Notes: generated by a model from the letters alone, not told the origin. Positions 23,733 to 35,135 are shown, counted from the first letter of the stretch. The stretch: 64,000 nt of DNA from Exobasidium rhododendri (GCA_026210745.1 CP110632.1:1426001-1490000), one strand, 5' to 3'. Translations and numbers: made by a program.

Positions 23733-23978
23733 GATGGTCGCTGTGGGTGTCTATCTGCCCATGGCGGTAAGAGGAGGCCTTGTATGCGCTTATGTCCGAG
23801 CGCGGGGTAGATTACCGCCTCAGCGTAGGCTCAATCAAGGCTAAGGAATTAAGATCTTGTTTTATAAGTTTTTGCTTTATGCCTCCATTTTTTTTTCCTT
23901 TTACCGCTACTCACAGACGACTGGATCGATCGCCTTGAAGCGGACTCTGTGAAGTCGGCGTAGCGTCGAGCAAAGCCA

Positions 23979-25607
23979 ATGGCCGAGGCTTGCTCAAATG
24001 TGGCTCCTTCTCTGCCGTACGTCGAGCCGGATCTGTCCACCACACTAACTTTGGCCGCCTTTCTGCTCTTTCTTAATGTCGCACACGATGTCATGGACAG
24101 AGTACTGCATGCAGGCTTGATTGCTCAATTGCTGCTTGGTGCTATATTCGGCTCGCCTTTGGCCGCTATCCTCCCTACCTCAGTCGAGACAACTGTACAA
24201 TCTCTTGGCTATCTCGGCTTGATCTTGCTTGTGGTAGAGGGTGGTATGTCGACTCGACTCGACATTCTCTCGTCTCCCAAAACTTTCACCTTGGCAATGA
24301 TTACTGGCTGTGCAGGCATGATCTTTCCTATTGGACTATCGATGGTTCTTCTCCCATTTGCTTTTCGATTTAGCTATCTAGAAAGTTTTGCTGTGGGTGC
24401 ATCTCTGAGCTCGACCAGTCTAGGGACTACCTTTTCTGTGCTTAATTCGGCCGCGCGATCGAGGCAAGCCTCGTCACCGACAAGCAAGGAGCAGTCAGCA
24501 GGAACGGCCTATTCGCAAGGGCTTGTCAACACCAGGATCGGGACCGTTCTTATTGGGGCTGCTTTGTTGGATGACATTGTGGCGCTGGTGCTGAGCAGCG
24601 TCATCAGCACCTTAGGAAATACGTTGCAAAATAACATTGCAATCGCGCCGTGGTCTATTGCCCGGCCTATCGTCACTTCGATTCTGCTCTTAGTGGTCAC
24701 TGTCCTTGTCTCTAGATTTGTTGCACGACCTCTCCTCCTCCATCTAGCCCCTCGGATTCAAAGATGGGCTCTTGGAAGGATGGCGCAACACCCTTTCTGT
24801 TCTCTTGCTGGTTTGACACTTTATGTCGCCATTCTCTGTGCTTTTGTTTCGATCGCATACGTGATCGGAAGTACTGCATTGCTCGGTGCGTTCTGTGCAG
24901 GTGCCTTTATGACGTATCTATATAGCCAGCTGGAGCAAGAGACTGGAGAAGATATTGCATCCGTCAATCCACATCATGCCTATTCTGCCATTCATGCGAT
25001 ACAAGAGCGTATTCTGGTCCCCTTCTTCTTTGCGTCGATTGGAGCAGCAATACCCATCAAGGATCTTTTCCAAGGCGAGACTGTCTGGAAGGGTGTATTG
25101 TATTCCGGTCTGATGGCTATTGCAAAGGTCATGGCTTGTCTTCCTGTCCTCGGTCTGTCGCTGCCCTTGAAGCGACACTTCAAGAGGGTATTGTCCCACT
25201 TGCGCCTCTCGATGCCGCCTTCCATCCTTGTGAGGGAGGACGATCAAGAAGTACGAAAACCATGGTCGCCAGCCCTCCTTCTAGGCTTTTCTCTCGTCGC
25301 TCGAGGAGAGGTGAGTCATGTCGCAGAAGTCCGCTCCTTGAGATTTTCTGTCTACGAAGAAGTCTTACTGACTACGTTTTTTGCAAATACAAAGATCGGC
25401 TTTCTCATCATCAACGTAGCTCGTCAAGTGGGCTTGGTTGGCTGCGAGTCGGACAGTCCCACCGCCTCTCTCGCCTTCAACGTCGCCATATGGGCCATCA
25501 CTCTCAACACTTTTATCGGACCAACAGTCGTGGGCATCTTTGTCAACTCTAAAGGCCTCATGGAAGAGATTGAGGGAAATCAGGCTTGGGGTCTTGTCTC
25601 TCGCTGA
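23979..25607 (+). CDS. CPA2-family cation/proton antiporter
   Basis: Exons 23979-25310 and 25395-25607 encode 514 residues. Hydrophobicity indicates about 12 membrane helices. The paired aspartates LLDDIVALVLSS (198-199) are the ion-binding pair typical of CPA2 Na+(K+)/H+ exchangers. The 84-nt intron has a GTGAGT donor, branch TACTGACTA and a CAAAG acceptor; splicing yields ARGEIGFLIINVA, the conserved ARGE(I/V)GF motif of the family. The intron has no stop and keeps frame, so a retained form would carry 28 extra residues exactly inside this motif. It probably exports Na+ or K+ at the plasma membrane or an endomembrane. It shares a 246-bp promoter region with the divergent flavin oxidoreductase. 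Confidence 0.88.
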   Translation: MAEACSNVAPSLPYVEPDLSTTLTLAAFLLFLNVAHDVMDRVLHAGLIAQLLLGAIFGSPLAAILPTSVETTVQSLGYLGLILLVVEGGMSTRLDILSSPKTFTLAMITGCAGMIFPIGLSMVLLPFAFRFSYLESFAVGASLSSTSLGTTFSVLNSAARSRQASSPTSKEQSAGTAYSQGLVNTRIGTVLIGAALLDDIVALVLSSVISTLGNTLQNNIAIAPWSIARPIVTSILLLVVTVLVSRFVARPLLLHLAPRIQRWALGRMAQHPFCSLAGLTLYVAILCAFVSIAYVIGSTALLGAFCAGAFMTYLYSQLEQETGEDIASVNPHHAYSAIHAIQERILVPFFFASIGAAIPIKDLFQGETVWKGVLYSGLMAIAKVMACLPVLGLSLPLKRHFKRVLSHLRLSMPPSILVREDDQEVRKPWSPALLLGFSLVARGEVSHVAEVRSLRFSVYEEVLLTTFFANTKIGFLIINVARQVGLVGCESDSPTASLAFNVAIWAITLNTFIGPTVVGIFVNSKGLMEEIEGNQAWGLVSR

Positions 25608-25821
25608 CGAACGACCATGTAACAACAATGTACCATCACATGTAGCATCAGTATCACAATCACAAATAGAAAGTTGAGCAACAGGGAATCTTATTAAAGT
25701 AAAATGTAGTAGCAGTAGTCTCACATACAAGGTTGCTCGACGGGGGCAGGGTTATCTCAAGTAATGTGGGGGGTAAGTTAATGGCCTTCTTCTGTGAGTG
25801 TTTTACAATCCTCCGTCAACT

Positions 25822-26419
25822 TCAAATGATCTTGGCCTTGGCCTGTTCGTAGGCTTGCTTTGTGGCCACAGTGTGACGCTTCTTGATCTCAATCTCTTCG
25901 TTGGCCTTTTGAACTTCAGCGGCTGCTTTCTTGGAAGCTGCTTGTGCTTTGTTCAAGTTCTTCGACGCCTTGTGGTCTGCCTTGATGGCTTTTTGCTGGC
26001 GCTGAATGGTGGAACGAACAGATGCGATGTCACTACGCGGTGCCTCGTTACAGTACATTCGCACAAGCACGACTCACCTTCAAGCTCTTCTCTTCTGCCT
26101 TTTGGGCCTTGCGAACAGCCTTTTCGTCAGACTTTGCAATCTTGACTGCCTTTCCTTGTTCCTTTTCCATTCGCTTCTGGTCCTTCTCATCCAGGGCAGA
26201 AACTTGTTTGGCATGTTCGGTGGCCAGACCGTTCGTAGCAACGCCATTCGCTGCTCCGTGTGCTGCTCCGTTGGTCGTTCCAGTGTGTGCTCCGGTGGTC
26301 GTTCCCGTGTGTGCTCCGTTCGTCAACCCGGCTGACGGGGCAGTGTGTGCTCCATGGGTCAGACCGGTCGAAGGGACAGTGCCTGCATTTGCAGTAGTAG
26401 TATAAGGTTGAGCGCTCAT
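25822..26419 (-). CDS. Small Ala/Lys-rich protein with Gly-Ala-His-Thr repeats
   Basis: Exons 26078-26419 and 25822-26001, joined in phase 0 across a 76-nt intron, encode 173 residues. Residues about 20-65 hold imperfect repeats built on THGAHT, NGAHTGTT and NGAAHGA. The rest is a charged Lys/Ala/Glu-rich alpha-helical region (about 70-173), probably one long helix or coiled coil. There is no signal peptide. I do not recognise the family; the composition is reminiscent of stress-related hydrophilic proteins or cytosolic scaffolds. Codon use matches its neighbours. Confidence 0.65.
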
Positions 26420-27703
26420 GTTTAGGTAAGGGTGATCCGGGACGTGGGCAGGTCGAAGATGTGATGGTACGGGATATAGGTAATGTATGAGTGAGTGGTG
26501 GAAATCTCGTTCACTCTTTATATACACTTAAGCAGGCGGCCAACCCTATCGAGGAAGAGCCAGATCTGTAGCAAGGGGCTGTGTTGTGTTATTCAGCTCA
26601 TCGAATGCCCCCCTTCACTGGAACACAGAGAGCTAGACGCAATAAAAGCACACAGGCCCAAAAAGGAAAGAAAGAGAGAATAGAGAGAAAAAAAAGTGTT
26701 CAGAAAAAATATGCAACGTTAGATTCAAAGTGACGTCACTATCAATTCCCCGAACGGACGGGCGTGTTTCATCGACGTTCCCCCAAGAAGTAAAGAAAGG
26801 ATCGTTCTTTCTTTCGGTGCGTGCAAGGCCGACCGCGAACCTGAGATGAGGGAAGAAAACGTGGCTTCACCAGCTTCACTTGCAGGATGAGATCGAGTTT
26901 GACCTACTGTACTTGCAGTCATTTAATTTCGCTCAAACAGCACAAAGACTGAAGCCACCAGAGCACATTCAAATGTAGATAGAGCTCAATGTGAAATGTA
27001 GAGAAGCATTGTAGGGTCCAGAGGTGCTTCTTCTGCGCTAGCCATGAGCACCTCTAATGACTCAAATTTTCAAGAAGCGTCTTCTCCTCTATCCTTTGCC
27101 AAGCGCACTACTTACGTGACCGCATCGGGGCATTGCTTTCGGATCTTCGACTTGACCTTATAGTGACGATTAATGCGTGTATCTTGGTGGTCACACACAA
27201 AGAGAAAGAGTGGTGCTGCTACATGGTCTCGTCTTAGTATGAGTCAGAGTGAACGTAAACTCACTCGTGCCCTCTTTTCTATTGTATCATGCACCCATCA
27301 GTGATCTACCAAGTCTTGCTCCTTCTCCCATTGACATTGTTGACACGACGAGCAACTTTTTCCCGGCCATAGAAACACATCGCCCACGCGTCTTTGTCCA
27401 TCTGACGTTCTCACATGAGAGACCAGACGCGTTACAGTGAGGTGTGGACGACCACCCGTACGAAAGGATCTCTAAATGCTCGACTGCCTTGCTGTTCACG
27501 AGAAGGTCGGTGCGCTCCAATTTTTCGTGGACGACTTGGAGAGCTTTCTCTTTCCTCGACCCCTCGCCCCACTCGACGATACACTCATCTAACACAAGAG
27601 AATAGCTCGAAGCTTGGTGGCCTTTCATCGTGACGGTATCTGGGCATCTTTCAATCATCCAAGCTTGATTGCTCCGTCAACCTTGTCCCAATCATTTGTA
27701 GTC
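26420..27703. other. Intergenic, 1.3 kb, with doubtful small frames
   Basis: It lies between the small Ala/Lys-rich gene and the lectin gene. One 65-codon frame (26725-26922, -) has ATG and even amino-acid use but no recognisable family. A 123-codon frame (27287-27658, -) lacks convincing features. No tRNA or repeat was recognised. Confidence 0.4.
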
Positions 27704-28995
27704 ATGCATCTCTCGTCGCCTTTCCCGGCAAGGGCGACGATGCTTCTTTTGGTCGCTCTAATGCTCACGCTCATCAGGCCTTCAGAAGCACAAGTCGCTG
27801 CTCAAAATAGGCTGCTACAAAGCGATGCAATCGTCCCAATGAAGACGCACTCAATATATTCTCGTTAGTGTCTATCATTTTGCTGTCAGCGTTGGAGATT
27901 TCATCACTCACGCCGCTCTGACTGTCTTTGATCTTCTCACCTTGCAGCTTACGTAGATTCAGAGTGAGTATCAAACTCCAAAAGTGCTAAAAAACAAAGC
28001 GGTGCCAGCCTGACACAGTGATACTTAACTTTCTGCTTACCTCGCCAGCCTGCAAAACAAATTCTGGGACTTTGGCGGCGATGCCATAATTGACACAAAT
28101 AGAGCTGTCCTCCTCACGCAAGACAGGTCTTCGCAGGCGGGATGGCTGTGGTCCAGATTGGTGAGGGAAAGTACAATAGGGCGACTTCGTAGCAGGACTT
28201 AATCTCAATGCGTCTCCGCAGCCTCTTTCTGTTCCCAATTATGAGATTACAGGCGAATTCAAGATTGATGGCAAGGCAGCTAAGAGCCACCCTTACGGAG
28301 ATGGGTGAGCTGCAGAATACGGCGAGAAGATAGACCAAGTGACCACCTCTAATCTCCTCTTGGTGTATGTCTTCATAGATTTGCTTTCTGGCTGACGGAG
28401 GATAGAGCTCAAGGTGGCAATGTCTTTGGATCAAAGGATTACTTTACAGGATTGGGCATCATGTTTGACACATTCGCTAATGCGAGACATGTGCGTGTGA
28501 CCAAGTGTTAGTACGATGGGTAAAGAGTGCTCATCTTGCCACACAACTTTCCTACTACAGCCGTATACATTCCCCCGGATCATGGCAGTGAGGTTGAATG
28601 GCGTCGAGAGTTACCGAATGGACAAGGACGGAGCTACTCAGGAATTAGCTGGATGCTCCCTCGACATCAGGAGGGCCAAAGTAGCGACAAGGTTCCGTTT
28701 TACCTATGTGAAGGACGTCTTCGCTGAGTTGGCCATTCACTACGAAGAGTGGGATACGTGGGAAACTTGCTTCAAGCTGGGAAATCTAACAGTACCGGCG
28801 AATCCCTTTGTTGGCTTTAGTGCAATGACGGGCGATGTTTCCGATACACATGAGATTATCAGTGTCGCCACAAACAACATTGTCTACAAGCAAAGGAGCA
28901 AGAAGGAACTGCTAGAAGCAAAGAAATACCACCTTGGTGATGCCAAGGCAGGCAAAAAGGCATCGAAGAAATTCGGTTCTTGGTTCGGGAGTGGC

Positions 28996-29026
<31 letters not shown>

Positions 29027-29292
29027 CTTCTGATTCGGGAGGTCACGCTTACAATGGAAACGCAGGGGGGAACTCATTCAAGCGCTTCTTCATGGGCCTA
29101 TTCTCTTTTGCGTGGGTCATGTTCAAGTGGGGATCAGCCATCTCCTTAGTGGGTGTAGCAGTCTATGCCTACTTCATGCGAAAGAAAAAGTACGATGTGA
29201 GTAGAAAAGTGTGACGCAAGTGAGCGGTGTTTTCAAGCCTTCTTCCTGACGATTCATCTTCTCTCCAACCCTCTCAGGCAAAACGATTCTAG
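27704..29292 (+). CDS. L-type lectin cargo receptor (ERGIC-53/Emp47-like)
   Basis: Seven exons were reconstructed: 27704-27863, 27948-27963, 28049-28160, 28222-28304, 28379-28490, 28561-29196 and 29278-29292, for 377 residues. The first exon encodes a signal peptide (MLLLVALMLTLIRPSEAQ; a start at 27704 or 27740 is possible). Splicing restores the lectin landmarks SPYVDSDLQNKFWDFGGD, GDGFAFWLTEDRA and GLGIMFDTFAN. After a Ser-rich luminal stalk comes one membrane helix and a short basic tail ending KKKYDAKRF, encoded partly by a 15-nt last exon. The family ferries glycoproteins between ER and Golgi. The 16-nt second exon and tiny last exon are unusual but are needed for frame and homology. 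Confidence 0.9.
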
Positions 29293-29392
29293 CTTTACTC
29301 TTATTTCCTTGCCTTGCCATCCATTTCATCATGTATCCTACAACCTACAAAAAGAAACGCTGATTTCCCCACCTCTTCTAGCGGGTGAGCGT

Positions 29393-30609
29393 TTACTGGC
29401 TCTTTGCCGATCTTTCCGCTTTCTTGATGGCTCTCTTTCGTGTGGACAATAGTTGATCTGGGGACGGTGGAAAAGGGCAAGTTTAGCACGTTAGCAAGGG
29501 CGACGTATATTCTCTTCTCGCTACTCACCATGGTTGTACTGTAGGAACCACTTCTGGCTAGGAACAAAGGTCTGCACTGCCCAGTCCACCAGCGCATGCA
29601 TAGGCCAGACGGTCATTGTGTACGGTCTTCCAAATGCACCGCCTCCTCTTCCAATCTTCTTCAGTGCTTGTTGCACATACTGACGAGGTGTCGGAATCAT
29701 GGAAGAAGACTTGCGAATCTTCGACATGTTACTGACTACAAAGTAGGTGTTGAGACACTGTACGTCAATCTTGCTCCTTCGTAGTTCTTCGCCAAGCGCT
29801 TGTGAGAACGAGATCAGGAAGCTTTTCGTGCCGCTGTAGGTAGTCAACAGTGGAGAGGGGAATTGACCGGCAAAGGAGCCGAGGTTCAAGATGAGGCCTT
29901 TCTTTCTGTACATGTGGACTGCAGTGTCAGTGACGTGCGATGATGTTCCTCCGCTTTGCCTTCCTGACCATACTCACTGGCTGACCATTCCAGGTACTAC
30001 CATCCGTGTGACTCGAAGGGTAGCGTTTACGTTGATTTCCGAGATGCTCAACATCTCTTCCAATGATGTTTCAGCAAATGGGACTGGAATGTCGTGCGAT
30101 TTACCAACGTTATTGATCAAGACACCGACGTTCTTGAGCACTTCAATGGCACTCTCCAGCTTTGAATACTGGGACTGGTCCCCACTAGAGAAGTCTATAG
30201 TCACCACTTTTGTTTCGATGGCAGGATTGATGACTTTGATCTCACTGGCGACCTTCGCTAACTTTTCGGCACTTCGACTTGCTAAGAGAATGCTGAAGCC
30301 AGCTCTTGCGAGTTGCAGTGCAAATTCCCGCCCGATACCATCTGTCGCTCCAGTAACTATAGCCCAAGCTTTCGGCTTGGAAGCGGAAGTGGATGTAGAT
30401 CGACCAGCTCCATACTTTGTCAGAGGTATACCAGGCAGAACATACACATCGAGAAGTATGACGATCAGCTTGTACGTGAATGAGAGAATGTAGAGAGATC
30501 CGATGCTTAGCACGAAAAGCGTGGGAGGATAGAAGAGTGAATTGGAGGTGCTGACATGCGAGTCCCCATAGATGAGATGCTCAAAACGAGTCTGAAATGC
30601 CTTGAACAT
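29393..30609 (-). CDS. IFA38: Very-long-chain 3-ketoacyl-CoA reductase
   Basis: Exons 29978-30609, 29529-29905 and 29393-29457 encode 357 residues. An N-terminal membrane segment ([20 protein letters not shown], about 31-50) precedes a short-chain dehydrogenase domain. Visible are the NADP-binding glycine motif [13 protein letters not shown], the NNVGKS motif, and the catalytic Ser...Tyr-x3-Lys in NLGSFAGQ...TYSGTK. The Lys-rich C-terminus ([15 protein letters not shown]) suits ER retention. The enzyme performs the second step of very-long-chain fatty-acid elongation in the ER, supplying sphingolipids. It is divergent from the myosin light-chain gene. Confidence 0.92.
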
Positions 30610-30876
30610 GTCGGTATATTGGGAAAAGGAGAGAAGGAAGATCCCCTGGGAGACCTCTAGCTTTCCTCACGTCGATGTCCCGACCTCGCCATTTCACGTG
30701 GGCATCCCGCCCAACCAACACCAGTGGAGAGGCACAGTCAGGGGCGCGTCCGAGAAGTGTAAATTGCCTGTGTTGAATGGCTGGCTCCCTTGTTGATCCT
30801 GAACAATTGTCAAGTCTGCTGAGGTCTATCCACGACGGTACAATCTCATCTTGCTTCGACCCGCATTACACACACC

Positions 30877-31676
30877 ATGTCGCTGCTCTCACCGACGGCT
30901 CAAGCAAATGGGCAGGCATCGGCTCGTATTCGAAACAAGAAGTCCTCACACCCACGTCAGAGCTCAGGTTGCTACAATGCTTTCTCCTCCAAACAAATCA
31001 CCGGACTTCGAGAAGCATTTACAACGATTGACTCGGATGGGGACGGCTTCATCACTCGCCACGATGTCAAAACAATGCTGGTCAATCTGGGTCAGAATAG
31101 CGACGACGCAATCGTGGATACATACATGAAGAGCGCACTCAAAGACGGCTCCTCCGGCAGTGAGAAGATTAATTTTACACAGTTCCTTACCATGTTTGGC
31201 GAGCATCTTTCAGAGGTGGGTGGTCTTTTTCTTATGTGAATGAGTGCGCCTAACTTGCTGATACAACTCTTGCCATCACAGCTGGACGAGGGTCCGGATC
31301 TAGTAGCCGCCTTTGAGTGCTTCGATGAGCACGATGAAGGAAAGATTGATGCTGGCGAGCTCAGGTATTGGCTAAGTGAAGTAGGTGATCGAATGCGGGA
31401 CGAAGAGGTGAGTGACCATCCGCATCAGCTGCAATCAGAGTCACACATGATTCGGGCACCAACAGAGTCATCACGATGTCACAGATCGATCGACTGCTAT
31501 CGGGAGCCTTCATGGATCGTGGTGGACACAACTTCGACTACAAAGCGTGTGAGTTAGGCCAGACCGTCGATTTTGCCTTACTCTGGAGTCCTGCACTAAC
31601 TATCCAACGTCTCTCTTCACACACGATCACAGTTGTCGAAGCAGTCAAGATGAGCGAGCCGACAGAGCTGGATTGA
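30877..31676 (+). CDS. rlc1: Myosin II regulatory light chain
   Basis: Four exons, 30877-31215, 31282-31407, 31485-31548 and 31633-31676, encode 190 residues. An N-terminal extension holds a Ser pair in QSSGCYNAF (29-30), aligned with the light-chain kinase site of other RLCs. EF-hand 1 (DSDGDGFITRHD, 52-63) keeps good calcium ligands. Later EF-hands are degenerate (DEHDEGKIDAGE), as usual in RLCs. FTQFLTMFGE and FDYKAFVEAV are further RLC landmarks. The protein binds the myosin II neck and acts in the cytokinetic ring. Acceptor sites all end CACAG. Confidence 0.9.
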
Positions 31677-31754
31677 GGCTTCCTACTTTACTCTGGAGCG
31701 CCATGAATGGGCTGCGTGTAATTTTATTCTCTGTACTATGTATATTTATATCGC

Positions 31755-32906
31755 CTACAAATGACCTCTGCCTTCATCCTCCAGCGCCTTTCGGACGGCC
31801 TTTATGACGTCTGCGTGCACATCCTTGTACGCGGCAACAACACCTTTGTTATTCTTGAGAGTTCGACCGAGGGAGAAGTCCAAAGGTCTACCTTTTGCAT
31901 CCGATACGACTCCTCCTGCTTCTTCTACAATAATCAATCCAGCGGCGTGGTCCCAAATTTTCTCTTGATAACTACCATCACCGACTGGCAGACGTAGGTA
32001 TATGTCTCCATCCGATCGTGCAATACTAGCATACTTTGCCTGACTATCCATTCGAACACTCTGGGTCTCGATGCCGAGGAATTTGGCAATGGCTGCATTT
32101 GTTCCCTGCGACGAATGCCCAGCTTCCACTGACTCGCAGAACGAGGCAGACGACAGTGTTGCCTTGCTCAGAGAACGCATAGAGATTGGGGACAATTCAG
32201 GGGATTGCATTGATCGTTGAAAGGCGCCCTTACCTCTGGTTGCTGCGAAGATGACACCCAAGTCGGTCCTCCTCTCCACTTCTTGCAAGTCTCCCTCCTT
32301 TGGCTTGGCAGCGCTCTTATCTGTCGGTAGATTGGGGCAGCCCATCACGCCCAGTACTACCTTTCCATCGACAAGCAAAGCCAAACAAACGGCGTATTGG
32401 CCTCCTCTCAAGAATCCTTTGGTACCATCGATGGGATCCAGTGTCCACATTCTCCCTTTCACTGCCCCTTGCGAATTACCACGATCGATGGACGCTAAGA
32501 CCTCGTCTTCCTTCAAAGCCTGATCAGCTGTACCATCCAAAGTTAGACCTTTGTTGACCAGTCCGACGACCTTGTTCTTCAATTCGTTCTTGTCTTCCTG
32601 TCTCAAATCGTCTGCGTCTTCCTCGCCGACAATTTCATCTTCTGGGAAGTGCTTTCCTATGATTGCATTGATGATCCCTTGCGCTGAAAAGTCGCCTACT
32701 GTCACTGGTGATTTATCCGATTTCGTCAATGTGGAGATGGAAGAGGTGAAGACTTCATTGGTGATGATGCTCGCTCTTCGAACAGCTTCGATGGCGATGC
32801 TCTGTTCGCGACTATAGTCGATTCCCGAAGATGATGACATGGCGAATGTTCGAGTATGTGGTCTTAGGTAGATAAGTGTGACTGCACGACGAAACAGTGA
32901 GTTCAT
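31755..32906 (-). CDS. MET22: 3'(2'),5'-bisphosphate nucleotidase (PAP phosphatase)
   Basis: This is an intronless frame of 383 residues from the first ATG at 32906. Landmarks of the lithium-sensitive inositol-monophosphatase superfamily are DKSPVTVGD (64-72), metal-binding GEED (94-97), DPIDGTKGF (157-165) and IWDHAAGLIIVEEAGG near the C-terminus. The enzyme removes the 3' phosphate of PAP, a by-product of sulfate assimilation. The first 22 residues (MNSLFRRAVTLIYLRPHTRTFA) are basic and hydrophobic like a mitochondrial presequence. The cytosolic form would start at the internal ATG at 32840 (MSSSSG). Dual targeting by alternative starts is plausible but unproven. Confidence 0.93.
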   Translation of the reverse strand: MNSLFRRAVTLIYLRPHTRTFAMSSSSGIDYSREQSIAIEAVRRASIITNEVFTSSISTLTKSDKSPVTVGDFSAQGIINAIIGKHFPEDEIVGEEDADDLRQEDKNELKNKVVGLVNKGLTLDGTADQALKEDEVLASIDRGNSQGAVKGRMWTLDPIDGTKGFLRGGQYAVCLALLVDGKVVLGVMGCPNLPTDKSAAKPKEGDLQEVERRTDLGVIFAATRGKGAFQRSMQSPELSPISMRSLSKATLSSASFCESVEAGHSSQGTNAAIAKFLGIETQSVRMDSQAKYASIARSDGDIYLRLPVGDGSYQEKIWDHAAGLIIVEEAGGVVSDAKGRPLDFSLGRTLKNNKGVVAAYKDVHADVIKAVRKALEDEGRGHL

Positions 32907-33173
32907 GCGATGGTCAAATCGAGCCAAAAAAACCCTCCGAGATCAGTCATCTCGCCAGGAAGAACTTTGTGCAGAGAGTCGGCCCGCCGCCCACGAAAGG
33001 GGCGTCACATGGAAAATGAAGAAATGGAGTCGCACCTGAGGTTGAATTCCCGGCTTGACAGGAAGGAAAGCGCGCCTCTAAAAAAAAGGGGTAAATGAAA
33101 TACAGTACTAGCCTGTGTCGCGCGCCTGTGCTTGCTTGTGTCCAACACACCAACACTTCCAGGTCCAACGGCC

Positions 33174-34938
33174 ATGCAGTCGTCCTCGGCAGGCTCGCTG
33201 TTGAGGGTTCTGGATCATTCCACGATCTTGGAGCCCAATGAGCCACTACAACGAATGATGAGCAACCTTGAGAAGCATCATCTGATACACATCGTCTTAT
33301 CGTGGATCGAGGACGCCCAATTCTCTCCTTCTCCTAACGTACTACCACCGATGCTCTCTCGAAGAGCTCCTCGACAAGTCGTGCCTCGAATCAATATCGA
33401 TGATGCGCCATCACAAGATAACAGCAGTCAGCGTATTGGTACTTCCTCCTTTTTGGATTTACATGAGGACAGGCGGGCTCGTAGCTACAGGGAATTGACT
33501 TCGCTTTGGCTGCATAGTATGTCGGATGCAAAGGTCCCTAGGTCAAGAGCCGTCGATCGTATACTCAATGTAGATTGGCCTACGGGCTTAACGTATGCTA
33601 TGGTGGCCACTATAGCGTTTGAGAACGTCAGAGCAAATCCCTTGAAGAGAATGTGGCAGACTGTTCGTCTAGATTATGGCGAGGAGGAGGAGATTAGGGC
33701 ATTCAAAGAGAAGGGCGAATCCAGTGAGTGAGGCCAGATAAAAGTACAGACCTTAGCCCATCACTTACATGGTGGCGTGAGACGCAGCCTCTTCTCGAGC
33801 TTTCCTACAACGAGTCACACCCGCTCAGTTTCGAGACCGCTTCTCTAGTGAATTACAACACTACTGCTCTCATGCCCTCTTTCTCGATGCAGCAATCCAG
33901 TCGACAGAAGATGCATTGGAAGACCCGACAGCTCTTCTCGACCCTCTGCCGGAGAATTGGTGCAACTTCTTCACCCACCTTCGAGTAGTCACCAACTCCA
34001 CGCCGGTAGAGATCTGCACGACTGGTCTCCACATTCTTCACATCCCTCACTCTAGTTGGTGCTTGATTAGTGGTGCACTGGGAAGGGGTGGCAGTGAAGT
34101 CCGAGAGATGGCATTGACAGCACTGGCCAACTCACTTGGTGCTAGACGTGTCAAGATGGCGCACGAAGCACTGAAGGGAGTTGACTTAGTAGTGGAAATG
34201 GGTGATATGGCGGAATTGAATGGGAAAGATCCCCTGGCATTGCGAGACGTCTTGCTGAACGCCGGTCTCATAGGCGAGCAGCAGGGAGAAGGAGAAACGG
34301 ATGAAGTAGAGACCGGAGAAGGTGTGCCGGGAGGAAAAGGAAGAGCGATGAAGAGAGGGGAAGCAGAGGAAGGTCCCCTCGTTCGAGCAGAAAAAAGGAA
34401 GAGAAACGATGCGACAGGAATGTATGCCGATGTCGAAGAAAGGCAAATAGCTTGGCAGGAGAACCAATTTGACGTCGGCGATCCCCGCCATCCTGTTGTT
34501 CAACGGCAAGCTCAACGTAACAAAGGAAGGCGAGAGCACAAGAGGAGTCGAGAGGCGGACGAATTGTTCGGGAAGCGCCAAGCACTGCCTCGACTGGAGC
34601 GCATACAGTACCAGGTGAGTTGCTTTGATTGGGCGAAAGAGATGGAGAGGTGTACAAAGGCTTACTTGTGGTATATCATTGTACAGCTGCAGCTCCCTTT
34701 TCCTGAGTTGACTGGCTACGGATCTGTCAGCAAGGAAAGCAGCCAAGCTCATCCCATCACTTTGCGCCTGAACGGCACCCACGTCTTAGCCGGCTTGCGC
34801 ACGATGGTCCTTACTGGTATGGATGAGACCTCACCTCAAAGCGATACTTCACACGACTTCGCTGGCTTGCCTACCTGGCTGAGCGAGGTACGAAGCACTC
34901 GAGTCACCATTGATCAAGCTGGACAGATTCAGCCCTAA
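33174..34938 (+). CDS. CHL4: Kinetochore protein CENP-N / Chl4 / Mis15
   Basis: Exons 33174-33723, 33788-34614 and 34687-34938 encode 542 residues. The N-terminal domain carries LEKHHLIHIVLSWI and, after a Ser-rich loop, SRAVDRILNVDWPTGLTYAM, which follow the Chl4/CENP-N pattern. The first join creates STSSRAFLQRVTPAQFRDRF in frame. A basic, Glu-rich linker precedes the C-terminal domain (LPFPELTGYGS, then ITLRLNGTHVLAGLRTM). The protein is part of the inner kinetochore (CCAN). The second intron (72 nt, GTGAGT...TTGTACAG) is a multiple of three without stops, so an unspliced form would add 24 residues. The ATG at 33174 is the first in frame. Confidence 0.83.
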
Positions 34939-35135
34939 ATATTCCTTTATATATATCCTTCCATCCAATTGTACCATCATCATATCATCATCATCTTCTT
35001 CTTCAAGGAGTGTCTCATACAGTGCTTCTGCCAGCATTCTAGTGTAAGACGACCATCGAGACAGGGCGCAAGAGTAAAGGTGTTGGGTTGGAAAGAAGGG
35101 AGTCGAGTCGTCAAGCATATCACCCCCTCCAGACC

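Noticed and set aside
26725-26922. 65-codon minus-strand frame with ATG
   Set aside because: Amino-acid use is plausible, but there is no domain, signal peptide or splice partner. Left uncalled.
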